A stretch of DNA of 64,000 bases from an alpha proteobacterium SCGC AAA015-N04 (GTDB taxonomy: Bacteria; Pseudomonadota; Alphaproteobacteria; Puniceispirillales; Marisalimonadaceae), in the NCBI GenBank assembly GCA_000383115.1, contig KB910555.1:22732-86731 (forward strand). Direction: 5' to 3'. The notes beneath the pieces are model-generated. The model was not told the DNA's origin and did no database searches. It worked only from the letters and a program-made list of their open reading frames with translations. Position numbers and translations under genes: made by a program. Below are positions 1 to 10,600 of the stretch, in pieces. Position 1 is the first letter of the stretch. Each line of letters starts with the position of its first letter.

Positions 1-387
1 GTTAGTCAATTTAATTTCAAAGGGTCTGACCAACAAAAATTTGTCAATGAATTGTCAGGTGGAGAAAGAAATAGAGTTCATCTAGCAAAAATGTTAAAAA
101 ATCCTGGAAATGTTCTTTTATTAGATGAGCCAACTAACGATTTAGACGTAGAAACTTTAAGAACATTGGAAGATGCAATTCTTGGTTTTTCTGGTTGTGT
201 CATCATAATATCTCATGATAGATGGTTTTTAGATAAACTTGCTACAAATATTCTTGCTTTTGAAGGAGAAAGTCATGTTGAATGGTTTGAAGGCAACTAT
301 CAAGATTATGAAAAAGACAAAAAAGCAAGACTAGGTGAAGATTATATGAATCCTAAAAGATTAAAATACAAACCAATTTCACGTTAA
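1..387 (+). CDS. ettA: Energy-dependent translational throttle protein EttA (ABC-F ATPase), C-terminal part, 5' truncated by window edge
   Basis: [15 protein letters not shown] signature, [11 protein letters not shown] Walker B, SHDRWFLD switch, C-terminal RLKYKPISR; reading frame open to position 1. Confidence 0.9.
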   Translation, partial: VSQFNFKGSDQQKFVNELSGGERNRVHLAKMLKNPGNVLLLDEPTNDLDVETLRTLEDAILGFSGCVIIISHDRWFLDKLATNILAFEGESHVEWFEGNYQDYEKDKKARLGEDYMNPKRLKYKPISR

Positions 388-388
388 T

Positions 389-1033
389 TTAATTATTTTT
401 ATTAAGTTTTTTTAGGAGCACCTCAAAGTTTCCTCTATTTTTTCTTAAAATAGACATTGTTTCAGCTTTATTTGAACTAATCAATGATATGCCTTCAATT
501 TCTAAGTCAAGAACCATAAATTTTCCTTTGCTATTTGCTGCTAATTTCCAAAGTAAATTCACGGGAGGTTGATTTTTTTTAGGATCTTCAATCATCCCTC
601 TAACATAAACAAGTTTTTTACCTCTTAATTCGGAATTTCTATGTTTGTAAGTCAAATTTGCTAGTGTATTTAAGTGCTCTTCAATAGTGTTTACAATTTG
701 CTTTAATAAAGCATCTTTATACTTTTCTTTATGAACGTCAGATGCCTTTTTCCAAAAACTACCTGTGGTAGCTTTTGCCATAAAATCAAGATTTATATAT
801 TGTTTTATTAGATTTTGAATTTTCGAGGATCTCTCTTCAGGTTGTAACTTTATTGTTTTAATAGCATGCGTTTGAGCTTTACTAATCATCTCAATAATTA
901 AGCTATTACCTTTTACAAGATTATCTGCATTAGAATTCAACGGATTAAAAACCATAATTAGAATCGACAGCACAGACAATAAATATATTTTTACTTTATT
1001 TTTATTATTGTAAAAGTTTTTCAAATTCTGCAT
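389..1033 (-). CDS. mlaC: MlaC/Ttg2D-family phospholipid-binding ABC transport auxiliary protein
   Basis: 214 aa with N-terminal hydrophobic signal; MlaC-like pattern (IxNLIKQYINLDFMAKATTGSFWKKAS, YVRGMIEDPKKNQPPVNLLWKL); directly downstream of mlaA. Confidence 0.8.
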   Translation of the reverse strand: MQNLKNFYNNKNKVKIYLLSVLSILIMVFNPLNSNADNLVKGNSLIIEMISKAQTHAIKTIKLQPEERSSKIQNLIKQYINLDFMAKATTGSFWKKASDVHKEKYKDALLKQIVNTIEEHLNTLANLTYKHRNSELRGKKLVYVRGMIEDPKKNQPPVNLLWKLAANSKGKFMVLDLEIEGISLISSNKAETMSILRKNRGNFEVLLKKLNKNN

Positions 1034-1736
1034 CTAATTCATCATTTTTTGTATTAAGATATTTATCACCGTATACTTTATTTCTTCTATTTTGTATATA
1101 ATATGATTTCATTTTTATATATGGGTCTGGTGATTCATAAATATTATCAATAGATTTGGATAATTTTTCTCGTTTATCAATAATATTAATAGGAATTTCA
1201 ACTAAGTTTATTTCATCTATGATATCAGGTGAGGCATTAGACACATTTTGACGATCAATCAAAACACCTGTTAAGTCTCTAGTAAATTTGGGTCCAAAGA
1301 AAGGAACCATGAGAAAAGGACCTTCAGGAATATTAATTGAGGCTAGCGTCGAACCAAAGTCCTTTTGTTGTACTTTAGTCTCGCCTTCATCTAAATCATA
1401 AAAACCTAGTGTCAACCCATTTAACATGAACTTTGTAGATGCTAAAATAGTATTTTCTAATTCCATTTGAAGAGTGCTATTTACTATTGTTGTTGGTAAA
1501 TTCATCCAACTAAGGTGATTTCTTATACTTTTTCTTGCATTAATTGGAACAGTGTCAGCGTAAGAAGTACTTATAGGTTTGACTATGTTTTTATCTAAGT
1601 ACTGATTAAATGCAAAAACGTTTCTATTAAATCTTTCAAAAGGATCAGTTTTTTTTTCTTCATAAACTATTTTATTTGAACAACTTGTTAATAAAGTACT
1701 CATTATAACAAATAATAAAAAATAACGCTTTTTCAT
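1005..1736 (-). CDS. mlaA: MlaA/VacJ family outer-membrane lipoprotein
   Basis: Lipobox LLTSC; DPFERFNRNVFAFNQYLDKNIVKPIS and GLTLGFYDLDEGETKVQQKDFGSTLA motifs typical of VacJ. Confidence 0.9.
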   Translation of the reverse strand: MKKRYFLLFVIMSTLLTSCSNKIVYEEKKTDPFERFNRNVFAFNQYLDKNIVKPISTSYADTVPINARKSIRNHLSWMNLPTTIVNSTLQMELENTILASTKFMLNGLTLGFYDLDEGETKVQQKDFGSTLASINIPEGPFLMVPFFGPKFTRDLTGVLIDRQNVSNASPDIIDEINLVEIPINIIDKREKLSKSIDNIYESPDPYIKMKSYYIQNRRNKVYGDKYLNTKNDELDAEFEKLLQ

Positions 1737-1874
1737 TTTATATTACAAATCCACAATTTTTTTTTAAATGTACTTAAATGTTATCATTTTATTTATTAAT
1801 TTTATACAAGTTATTCAATGTATATGATAGAAATATATTAAAAAATAAATTTTATATGAACTTCCTTAAACAAA

Positions 1875-4112
1875 ATGAATCAATTTTTAAATAACAAAGC
1901 TTTTTTAGAATTAAATGAAAATCAAAAACTTGCAGTAAAAACTCTAAATGGACCCTTACTAGTTCTTTCCGGAGCAGGCACTGGTAAAACTAGGGTTTTA
2001 ACTGCTAGATTAGCAAATCTAATATACAGCAGAATAACAAATCCTTGGAATATTTTGGCAGTAACCTTTACAAATAAAGCTGCTAGAGAGATGAAATTTA
2101 GACTTGAAAATTTAATTGGTCAACCAGCTAATTCAGTTTTTTTGGGAACATTTCATTCTATTGCTGCAAAGATATTAAGAGAAAATGCAGAATTAGTAGG
2201 ATTAAATTCTAATTATACAATAATTACACCTGATGACCAAGTAAGGCTCCTTAAACAGATTATGGTTGATGCCAATATTGACATAAAAAAATTTACACCT
2301 AAGTCAATGTCAAATTTAATAGCATCTTGGAAAGACAGGGCATATAGGCCGAAAGACGTTAGTATTTCTAATAATATTAATTTTGCTAACGGAAAAGGAA
2401 TAGATATTTATAAAATGTATCAGCAAAGATTAATCACTCTAAATTCAGTAGATTTTGGTGATTTACTTTTATTTAATTTAACAATTTTTAGGGATCACCC
2501 TGACATTTTAGAGAGGTATTATACAAAATTATCTTATTTTTTAGTTGATGAATATCAAGATACTAACACTATACAGTATATGTGGTTAAAAATCTTAGCA
2601 TCTAAAACAGAAAATATTTGTTGTGTTGGTGATGATGATCAATCAATTTATGGATGGCGAGGAGCTGAGGTTGGAAATATTCTACGGTTTGAAAAAGACT
2701 ATCCTAGCGCTAAAGTAATTAAACTAGAAGAAAACTATAGATCAACTGGACGAATTCTTGAGGCAGCCAATAGCATTATTTTAAATAACAAAGAACGATT
2801 AGGAAAAAACCTTAAAACATCATCTGATTTGGGTGAAAAAATTGCTCTTTTCTCTGTTTGGGATGGAATGGAAGAAGCCAAAAAAACAAGTAATGAAATT
2901 GAAAATCTTTATTCTAATGGTTTTAGGTATGATCAAATGGCAGTTTTAGTGAGAGCAGGTCATCAAACTAGATATTTTGAGGAGAGGTTTATTGAGATAG
3001 GAATACCATATAAAGTCATAGGAGCTAAGTTTTATGAACGTCAAGAGATTAGAGATGCACTAGCATATCTCCGAGTAGTACAGCAACCAAATGATGATTT
3101 AGCTCTTGAAAGAATAATAAACGTTCCCAAGCGTGGATTAGGCGCTAGTACTATTAATATGATACATACTCATGCTAAAAAAAATAAAATATCATATTTT
3201 TTAGCTTCTCAAGAATTATTAATGACTGATGAGTTAAGACCTAATGTAAAAAAAGTATTACAAAATCTTATTAATCAATTTTTAAATTGGAATAGACAAA
3301 ATAAAGACATATCCCATACTGACTTAGCTTTGAAAATTTTAGATGAGTCAGGATATATTGCTTACTGGCAGAATGAAAATTCTATAGAAGGTGAAGGAAG
3401 GCTTGAGAACTTAAAAGAGCTTGTTAATGCCATGAGTGGATTTGAAAATCTTGCTGGTTTTTTAGAACATATTTCTCTAGTAATGGATGGAGACAATGAA
3501 GCAGAAGCTGGTGAAGTTTCGTTAATGACGCTTCATGCTGCTAAGGGACTTGAATTTGAAGTTGTTTTTTTACCAGGATGGGAAGAAGGTATTTTCCCTA
3601 GTCAAAGATCGATAGATGAGACTGGTCTAGCTGGCTTAGAGGAGGAAAGGAGATTAGCGTATGTTGGAATTACGCGAGCAAAAAAAAGGTTATTTGTTAC
3701 TTTTGCAGCAAATAGGCAAGTACATGGTTTGTGGCAAGGTTCTATTCCTTCAAGATTCATAAGTGAGTTGCCTAAAAATCATTTAATTGAATATATTGAG
3801 GGTAATCTCGGTGGAGATGCGTTTAGTTATAACCAAATTGATTTTGGGGTATCACATGATAAAGGAGCTTATGGACCTGGTTTCTTTAGAGCGAAACAAA
3901 CTGGAATTAAAGCAATAGATTTATATAAAAAACCAACAGTTGGCCATAGTGATCTAGTTAATAATAATAATTTTAATAATGGGCAGAGAGTTTTTCATCA
4001 AAAGTTTGGAATGGGTCATGTGATATCATCTGACGGTGACAAATTAAACATAAATTTTGATAAAGCTGGCGAAAAAAAAGTTGTCTCAAGTTTTATTAAA
4101 ATTATTGAATAA
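1875..4112 (+). CDS. UvrD/PcrA-type ATP-dependent DNA helicase (SF1)
   Basis: GAGTGKTRVLTARL, TFTNKAAREMK, DEYQDTN, GDDDQSIYGWRGA, LEENYRSTGRIL, TLHAAKGLEF, VGITRAKKRL motifs. Confidence 0.93.
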   Translation: MNQFLNNKAFLELNENQKLAVKTLNGPLLVLSGAGTGKTRVLTARLANLIYSRITNPWNILAVTFTNKAAREMKFRLENLIGQPANSVFLGTFHSIAAKILRENAELVGLNSNYTIITPDDQVRLLKQIMVDANIDIKKFTPKSMSNLIASWKDRAYRPKDVSISNNINFANGKGIDIYKMYQQRLITLNSVDFGDLLLFNLTIFRDHPDILERYYTKLSYFLVDEYQDTNTIQYMWLKILASKTENICCVGDDDQSIYGWRGAEVGNILRFEKDYPSAKVIKLEENYRSTGRILEAANSIILNNKERLGKNLKTSSDLGEKIALFSVWDGMEEAKKTSNEIENLYSNGFRYDQMAVLVRAGHQTRYFEERFIEIGIPYKVIGAKFYERQEIRDALAYLRVVQQPNDDLALERIINVPKRGLGASTINMIHTHAKKNKISYFLASQELLMTDELRPNVKKVLQNLINQFLNWNRQNKDISHTDLALKILDESGYIAYWQNENSIEGEGRLENLKELVNAMSGFENLAGFLEHISLVMDGDNEAEAGEVSLMTLHAAKGLEFEVVFLPGWEEGIFPSQRSIDETGLAGLEEERRLAYVGITRAKKRLFVTFAANRQVHGLWQGSIPSRFISELPKNHLIEYIEGNLGGDAFSYNQIDFGVSHDKGAYGPGFFRAKQTGIKAIDLYKKPTVGHSDLVNNNNFNNGQRVFHQKFGMGHVISSDGDKLNINFDKAGEKKVVSSFIKIIE

Positions 4113-4123
4113 AATTTTTTAAT

Positions 4124-5083
4124 ATGGGTTTATGGTCATTAAAATTTTTAGTGCAAGATAATTCGAAATACTTATACCTGGATAGTTTTGAAGATATAGA
4201 CGGTTATCTTTCAATAAGTTTATTTAAATATGAAAATAATAAAAAAAATTTAACTAAATCACATTTTTTTATTAATTTTGATAATACAAACCTAGTTAAT
4301 TTTTGGATAATAGAGATAATTCTTGATACTAAATCGTCTATTAAAGTAATTAAAAATAAATTAAATTCCTTAGAAAAAGATTTAAGAATTAAAACTAAAA
4401 ACTACAAAGAAAAATTAGTCTTCGATACTTTAAATATAACTGAGATTAAACCAAGGAATTGGCTTAAAGAGAATAGAAAATCTTTTCCTCCTATATTTGT
4501 AAACAACTTCTATATTTATGGATCACATGTAGTTAAAAACTGTTTGGCAAACAAAATACCAATAAAAATAGACGCTTCGGTTGCTTTTGGAACTGGTTCT
4601 CATGAAACTACAAAATGTTGTCTTAATGCATTAACTTTTTTGTTTAAATTTTTTAAGCCAAATAAGATTTTAGATTATGGTTGTGGCACAGGAATTTTAG
4701 GAATTGCTGCAAAAAAAAAGTTTAAGAGAAGTAAATTATTTTTAGTGGATATTGATAAAAATGCCTTAGGTTTAACCAAAATTAATTTGAAAATAAACGG
4801 AGTTAAATCTAATTTTATTTACTTGTCAGATAAATATTTCCTTCAAAAAATTAAAAAACCAAATTATTATGATTTGGTTTTTGCTAATATCCTATTCAAT
4901 CCACTTTACTGTTTTGCTCCATCTTTTGGTGCTATCGTAAAGCGAAACAATTACCTAATTATTTCAGGTTTTTTAAAAGAAGAAATTCCATTTATAATAG
5001 GTAGATACAATAAATTTGGATTTAAAGTAAAAAAAATATTTTTATTAAATGAATGGGGAGCATTGTTATTAAAAAAGATTTAA
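4124..5083 (+). CDS. prmA: Ribosomal protein L11 methyltransferase
   Basis: DASVAFGTGSHETTKCCL and ILDYGCGTGILGIAAKK SAM motifs; VFANILFNPL motif. Confidence 0.88.
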   Translation: MGLWSLKFLVQDNSKYLYLDSFEDIDGYLSISLFKYENNKKNLTKSHFFINFDNTNLVNFWIIEIILDTKSSIKVIKNKLNSLEKDLRIKTKNYKEKLVFDTLNITEIKPRNWLKENRKSFPPIFVNNFYIYGSHVVKNCLANKIPIKIDASVAFGTGSHETTKCCLNALTFLFKFFKPNKILDYGCGTGILGIAAKKKFKRSKLFLVDIDKNALGLTKINLKINGVKSNFIYLSDKYFLQKIKKPNYYDLVFANILFNPLYCFAPSFGAIVKRNNYLIISGFLKEEIPFIIGRYNKFGFKVKKIFLLNEWGALLLKKI

Positions 5084-5105
5084 AGCAATTGATGAGGTTA
5101 TAATA

Positions 5106-6884
5106 TTGAATAAAAATTTAAGATTATTAATAGATAACATGAAGAGAAAAAAACTTGATTTATTCTTAGTACCTAGAACTGATGTTTATTCATCTGAAGA
5201 AGTGCCTGAGAGTGAGGAACGTTTGAAATTTATTTCTAATTTTTCAGGTTCAGCTGGTTTTGCTATTATATCATCAAATAAAAAAATGAAATCAGCTATT
5301 TTTAGCGACGGACGTTACCAGTTACAATTAAAAAAGGAGGTTAATAAAGATGATTTTGACGTGTTCAATGGTGGGCTGAGAGAAATTGTGTTATTTTTGA
5401 AAAAAAACCAAAAATTTATTAATAAAATTGCAATCGACCCATGGTTAATTTCTAAAGATAATTTTAATGTACTAGAAAAAATTACTAGTGATACAAAGAT
5501 AAACTTTCAATTTATTGATATTAATCTAATAGACGAAATTTGGTTTAATAAACCTCCTGAAATCACTAATAAAATATTTGAACTTAAAAAGGAGATAGTA
5601 GGTGAGACATCAGAATCGAAAATTAACAGAGTTATAGAAATTTTAAAAAAAAATAATTCTGATTTTTATATTTTATTTAGCCCAATTGGTCTATCTTGGT
5701 TACTTAACATTAGAGTAATGAATCTAAAACATACTCCGATTTTCAGAGGATTTTGCATTATTTCAAAATCTAATGAGTTATTTATTTTTTCAAATAATGT
5801 AAATTTCTATGAAAAATACTTTAAAAAATGTAAGATCAACTTATTTGATTTTGAAGACTTACTTTCTTTTCTCAAAAATCATTTTAATAAAAAATTTCTA
5901 ATTGACACTGATGTACTTCCATTAAAAATTTATGATTATATAATTAAAGAGAAATTGAAATTTAAATTGATTACTTGCCCAGTAAATCAATTTAAATCAA
6001 TTAAAAACTCAAAAGAGTTGAAAGGCTTCAAGAATGCACATATAAGAGACGGATTGGCAATCTTAAAACTTTTGCATTGGATTGAGCTGGAGCAATCTTC
6101 AAACTCATTATCGGAAATATCAATATCAAAAAAATTATTGGAAATTCGTTCTCTTGAAAATACTTTCTTGTGTGAGAGCTTTGAAACAATTTCAGCATTT
6201 AATCAAAATGGCGCTATTATCCATTATAAAGTTACAGAAAACTCAAACATTAAAATAGATACAAATGGCCTATACTTAATAGATACTGGTGCCCATTATT
6301 TAGATGGGACCACTGACACTACAAGAACTATTGCAATTGGAAATCCTAATGATGAGATGATCAATGATTATACTTTAGTTTTAAAAAGTCACATAGCCAT
6401 TTCAACTGCAATTTTTCCTGCTACAACTAAAGGAAGGGATTTAGATGTAATAGCTAGAACACCTCTTTGGTCTTGTGGAAAAGATTATGCTCATGGCACA
6501 GGTCATGGTGTTGGTTTTTGTTTAAGTGTTCATGAGGGACCAATTTCAATTTCGAAAATATCCGAATGTCTTATCGAAAGTGGAATGGTAATTTCAAATG
6601 AACCTGGTTATTATAAAAAAGACAAATATGGGATAAGAATTGAAAACTTAGAGGTTGTTAAAAAACATAATTTTAAAAATTCGGATACTACTTTTTTACG
6701 CTTTGAAAATTTAACTAGAGTACCATTGGAACTTAGTTTAATTGATAAAAAAATGTTAAATGAAATCGAAATTAATTGGATTAATGAATATCATAAAAAA
6801 GTTTTCCTTGATTTATCCAAATTAATTAAAAGCAATGATTTAGAACTTTTAAAATTTTTAAAGAGGAAAACAGTTCCTATTTAG
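5106..6884 (+). CDS. M24 family Xaa-Pro aminopeptidase
   Basis: LFLVPRTDVYSSEEVPESEERLKFISNFSGSAG N-domain; metal-binding DTGAHYLDGTTDTTRT, HGTGHGVGFCLSVHEGP, NEPGYY. Confidence 0.92.
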   Translation: MNKNLRLLIDNMKRKKLDLFLVPRTDVYSSEEVPESEERLKFISNFSGSAGFAIISSNKKMKSAIFSDGRYQLQLKKEVNKDDFDVFNGGLREIVLFLKKNQKFINKIAIDPWLISKDNFNVLEKITSDTKINFQFIDINLIDEIWFNKPPEITNKIFELKKEIVGETSESKINRVIEILKKNNSDFYILFSPIGLSWLLNIRVMNLKHTPIFRGFCIISKSNELFIFSNNVNFYEKYFKKCKINLFDFEDLLSFLKNHFNKKFLIDTDVLPLKIYDYIIKEKLKFKLITCPVNQFKSIKNSKELKGFKNAHIRDGLAILKLLHWIELEQSSNSLSEISISKKLLEIRSLENTFLCESFETISAFNQNGAIIHYKVTENSNIKIDTNGLYLIDTGAHYLDGTTDTTRTIAIGNPNDEMINDYTLVLKSHIAISTAIFPATTKGRDLDVIARTPLWSCGKDYAHGTGHGVGFCLSVHEGPISISKISECLIESGMVISNEPGYYKKDKYGIRIENLEVVKKHNFKNSDTTFLRFENLTRVPLELSLIDKKMLNEIEINWINEYHKKVFLDLSKLIKSNDLELLKFLKRKTVPI

Positions 6885-8928
6885 TCTTAAGTCCGTTAAC
6901 TATTTCAATCCATTCTTTTTCTTCAATAATTTGAATATTTAATTCTTTAGCTTTTTTTGCTTTTGATCCGGGTTGATCACCAATAATTAATACATCTGTA
7001 TTTTTTGACACAGATGAATTTACTTTTGCACCTAAATTTTGAAGTGTTTGTTTAGCTTCGTCACGACTCATATTTTTAAGAGTACCAGTCAAAACAACAA
7101 CCTTATTATAATATGGAGAATTTATTGATGGGTTGTTCATTTTTTCAATATTAAGATAATTTAAGAGTTTTTTAAAGATAGCTAAATTGTTTGCAGAATT
7201 AAAATATATAACTAAATCTTCAGCTATACTTTCTCCAATCTGATCAATTGAAACGAGTTTAGAGAATGAATCTGAAGATTTATCTTTTGCCATTACCATT
7301 TCATTACAAAAGTTTTCAAATGAACTATAATTTAAAGCTAATAGTTTAGAATTTGTCTCTCCTATTTGCCTGATTCCTAGTGCATATATTAATCTATCAA
7401 GAGTGATTTTTTTTTTTGATTCAATCGAATTTAAAAGTTTTGAAACTGATAGTTCACCAAAACCTTCTTTATTTTCTAATTTATCCTTATAAGACTTAAT
7501 ATTAAAAATATCGCTAAAATCCCTTACTATACCTTCACCATAAAGCATTTCAATTAACTTATTTCCTAGTCCCTCAATATTTAGTGCATTTTTAGAAACG
7601 AAATGTTTTAATTTTTCTACAGCTTGTGCAGGGCAATTAACTCCAGATACACATCTTCTAATAGCTTCATTTTCTGTTTTATGTGTCTTATTGTTACATG
7701 ATGGACAAACCTCAGAGGGAACATAAATATTTAAATTTTGTTTTCTTTTTTCTTTTACAACTTCAACAACTTGTGGAATGACATCACCCGCCCTTTGAAT
7801 TTTTATAATATCCCCCACACGAATGTCTTTTCTGGAAATCTCGTCTTCGTTGTGCAAACTTACATTTGAAACTAAAACACCTCCTACTCTAACAGGCTTT
7901 AATTTACCAACCGGTGTTAGAGCTCCAGTCCTTCCCACTTGAGTTTCTATTCCATACAACTCAGTCTCAACTATTTCGGGTGGAAGTTTGTGAGCAATGG
8001 CCCATCTAGGGGCTCTCGATAAATTGCCTAGCCTATCTTGTAATTTTTTATCACTAACTTTATATACTACACCATCTATTTCATATTCTAATTTATCGCG
8101 AACTGATACTATATTTGAATAAAATATCTTCATATCTTTTATGTTGTGAACAGCTATATTTTTGTTATTTGTCTTTACACCCATCAATTGAAATTTTCTT
8201 AAGAGATCAACTTGATTTTTATAATCAAAATCATCAGTAAAATCACCAATTGAAAAAGCAAAGAAATTTAATTTTCTGTTTTTAAGAATGTTAAGATCTT
8301 TTTGTCTAATGGATCCTGCTGCAGCGTTTCTAGCATTGGCAAAAATTTTTTTACCACTTTGAAGTTGAATTTTGTTTAGTTCTTCAAAATTATTTTTTTT
8401 CATAAAAATTTCACCTCTAATTTCTACAAATTGAGGATAGTTTCCCTTTAATCTGTGAGGTATATCTTTTATTGTTTTAACATTTTCCGTAACTATTTCA
8501 CCTGTATTACCATCTCCCCTTGTAACTGCATTTAATAAATTACCTTTGTAGTAACTCAAAGAAATTGAGAGTCCGTCTATCTTAGGCTCACAGGTAAATA
8601 ATAATTTAAAATTTTTTTCTAGAGATAAAAATTTATATGTTCTTGTAATAAATTCACTAACATCCTCAAATGTGAATGCATTAATAAGTGAACCCATAGG
8701 CTTTCTGTGATTATGTTTTTGAAATTGATTTGATGGTTTTGAACCAACTGATTTTCGTTCTAAAAATTGATACTGAGGATATTTTTTAATAATTTCGTCA
8801 TATTCTTTACAAAGAAGGTCAAAGTCAGCATCTGTGATTTCTGGATTATCATTAGAGTGGTATTTGTCATTATGATAATTTATTTGTTGAATAAGTTTAT
8901 CTAACGTGTCTAATATTTTATTTTTCAT
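6877..8928 (-). CDS. ligA: NAD-dependent DNA ligase
   Basis: CEPKIDGLSISLSY nucleotidyl-transferase motif, four-Cys zinc finger CPSCNN...CVSGVNCPAQ, C-terminal BRCT. Confidence 0.96.
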   Translation of the reverse strand: MKNKILDTLDKLIQQINYHNDKYHSNDNPEITDADFDLLCKEYDEIIKKYPQYQFLERKSVGSKPSNQFQKHNHRKPMGSLINAFTFEDVSEFITRTYKFLSLEKNFKLLFTCEPKIDGLSISLSYYKGNLLNAVTRGDGNTGEIVTENVKTIKDIPHRLKGNYPQFVEIRGEIFMKKNNFEELNKIQLQSGKKIFANARNAAAGSIRQKDLNILKNRKLNFFAFSIGDFTDDFDYKNQVDLLRKFQLMGVKTNNKNIAVHNIKDMKIFYSNIVSVRDKLEYEIDGVVYKVSDKKLQDRLGNLSRAPRWAIAHKLPPEIVETELYGIETQVGRTGALTPVGKLKPVRVGGVLVSNVSLHNEDEISRKDIRVGDIIKIQRAGDVIPQVVEVVKEKRKQNLNIYVPSEVCPSCNNKTHKTENEAIRRCVSGVNCPAQAVEKLKHFVSKNALNIEGLGNKLIEMLYGEGIVRDFSDIFNIKSYKDKLENKEGFGELSVSKLLNSIESKKKITLDRLIYALGIRQIGETNSKLLALNYSSFENFCNEMVMAKDKSSDSFSKLVSIDQIGESIAEDLVIYFNSANNLAIFKKLLNYLNIEKMNNPSINSPYYNKVVVLTGTLKNMSRDEAKQTLQNLGAKVNSSVSKNTDVLIIGDQPGSKAKKAKELNIQIIEEKEWIEIVNGLKTK

Positions 8929-8929
8929 T

Positions 8930-10594
8930 TTAAATATTATCTAGTAATTTTAAAGCTGCATTTCTAGCTTCTTTTGTGATGGACTTTCCAGATAGCATTC
9001 TTGCAATTTCTTCTATTCGTTCAGTTTGATTTAATTCTATAACATTTGTAGTTGTTTTATTTTGATAAGTTGTTTTATTAACAAGATAATGATAATCACC
9101 ATTTGATGAAACTTGAGGTGAATGAGTTACTGCTATTGTTTGATAAACTTTGCCAAGTTTAGATAGTCTTACTCCAACTGCATTGGCTGCTGCACCACCA
9201 ATCCCAGTGTCTATTTCATCAAATATTATTGTTCTTTTTTGAATTACTGTTTCAAGCACTACTTTGATTGCTAATAAAAATCTTGATAGTTCACCTCCTG
9301 AAGCAATTTTACTGATTGGTAGTGATGTTGTTCCAGAATTAGTGGTAGCTAAAAATAAGACTTTATCAAAACCATTATTTAAAATATTTTCAAGATTGAA
9401 ATCATTAAATTCAACCTCAAATCTAGCATTTTCAAATTTTAATAAAGGTAGCTCGTCATTTATCTTTTTTGTAAGTTCTATAGCTGCTTTTTTACGACTT
9501 TCAGAAAGTAATTTACCTGAATGAATTAATTTGTCATTGGTAGTTTTTAGTTTATTTTTTAATTCTTGAAACTTACTATTATTATCGTCTACATCTTCAA
9601 TTTTCAAAGAAAATTCTTCTTTTAATCTTATTAGATCATTGACATTACAATTATGTTTTCTTGCTTGTGATCTTAATTCATATAAACGATCGTCAATCAC
9701 GTCTAAATTTTGAAAATTTTCACTAATATCGGCATTTGTACTATTAACAACATTTTTAAGTTCATCTATGTTGGCTTTTGTTGTGTTTGCAATTTCTGTT
9801 GCTTGGTTAATATTTTCAAAATTAAAAGATTTAGCATTGTCTAATATTTTTATTATTTTATTGATTAAATCTTCTAAGCCATTTTCCTGCTCAATTATTT
9901 CTTTGGTTTGATTAATGGCATTATAAATTTTCTCTCTATTAATTAAGATTTTTTTACTTTTTTCTAACTCCGTCTCTTCACCAAACTTTGGATTCAAGAA
10001 AACTAGTTGTTCATGTGCTTCTCTAATCCAATTATCATTTTCTTTTTTTTTCTTACTTTCAACTTCACTTTCAAGTATTATTTCTTCTAATCTTATTTTC
10101 TCCTTATAAATTTTCTTAAAATTTTTTATTAAATGGTCGTGATTAGCAAATGTATCTAAATGATTTAAGTGAGTATTTGGGTTTAATAAACCTCTATCTT
10201 CAAATTGGCCTTGAATTTCAATCAAATTATCTGAAATTTCGGATAATAAGTTTTGAGTTACTAAAGTATCGTTTATAAAACATTTAGATTTACCATCAGT
10301 TTTAATTTCCCTTCTGATTATCAATTCAGATACATAATGAATATTATACTTTTTCATACATGCAACTACAGGATGATTATTTTCAATGTGAAATGAGGCT
10401 GTAACTGATGCTTCTTTATCTTTTTGTCTTCTGAAGTTACTATCTATTCTATTACCTAAAATAAGACCAATGATGTCAATTAAAATTGATTTTCCAGCAC
10501 CAGTTTCCCCTGTCAATACAGTAAGACCAGCGTTAAAGGTTATTTTTATATCTTCCAATAGAATAAAATTTTTTACAATTAATTCTTGAAGCAT
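8930..10594 (-). CDS. recN: DNA repair protein RecN
   Basis: TGETGAGKSILIDIIGLILG Walker A; GGELSRFLLAIKVVL signature; FDEIDTGIGG. Confidence 0.95.
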   Translation of the reverse strand: MLQELIVKNFILLEDIKITFNAGLTVLTGETGAGKSILIDIIGLILGNRIDSNFRRQKDKEASVTASFHIENNHPVVACMKKYNIHYVSELIIRREIKTDGKSKCFINDTLVTQNLLSEISDNLIEIQGQFEDRGLLNPNTHLNHLDTFANHDHLIKNFKKIYKEKIRLEEIILESEVESKKKKENDNWIREAHEQLVFLNPKFGEETELEKSKKILINREKIYNAINQTKEIIEQENGLEDLINKIIKILDNAKSFNFENINQATEIANTTKANIDELKNVVNSTNADISENFQNLDVIDDRLYELRSQARKHNCNVNDLIRLKEEFSLKIEDVDDNNSKFQELKNKLKTTNDKLIHSGKLLSESRKKAAIELTKKINDELPLLKFENARFEVEFNDFNLENILNNGFDKVLFLATTNSGTTSLPISKIASGGELSRFLLAIKVVLETVIQKRTIIFDEIDTGIGGAAANAVGVRLSKLGKVYQTIAVTHSPQVSSNGDYHYLVNKTTYQNKTTTNVIELNQTERIEEIARMLSGKSITKEARNAALKLLDNI

Positions 10595-10600
10595 ACTTAC

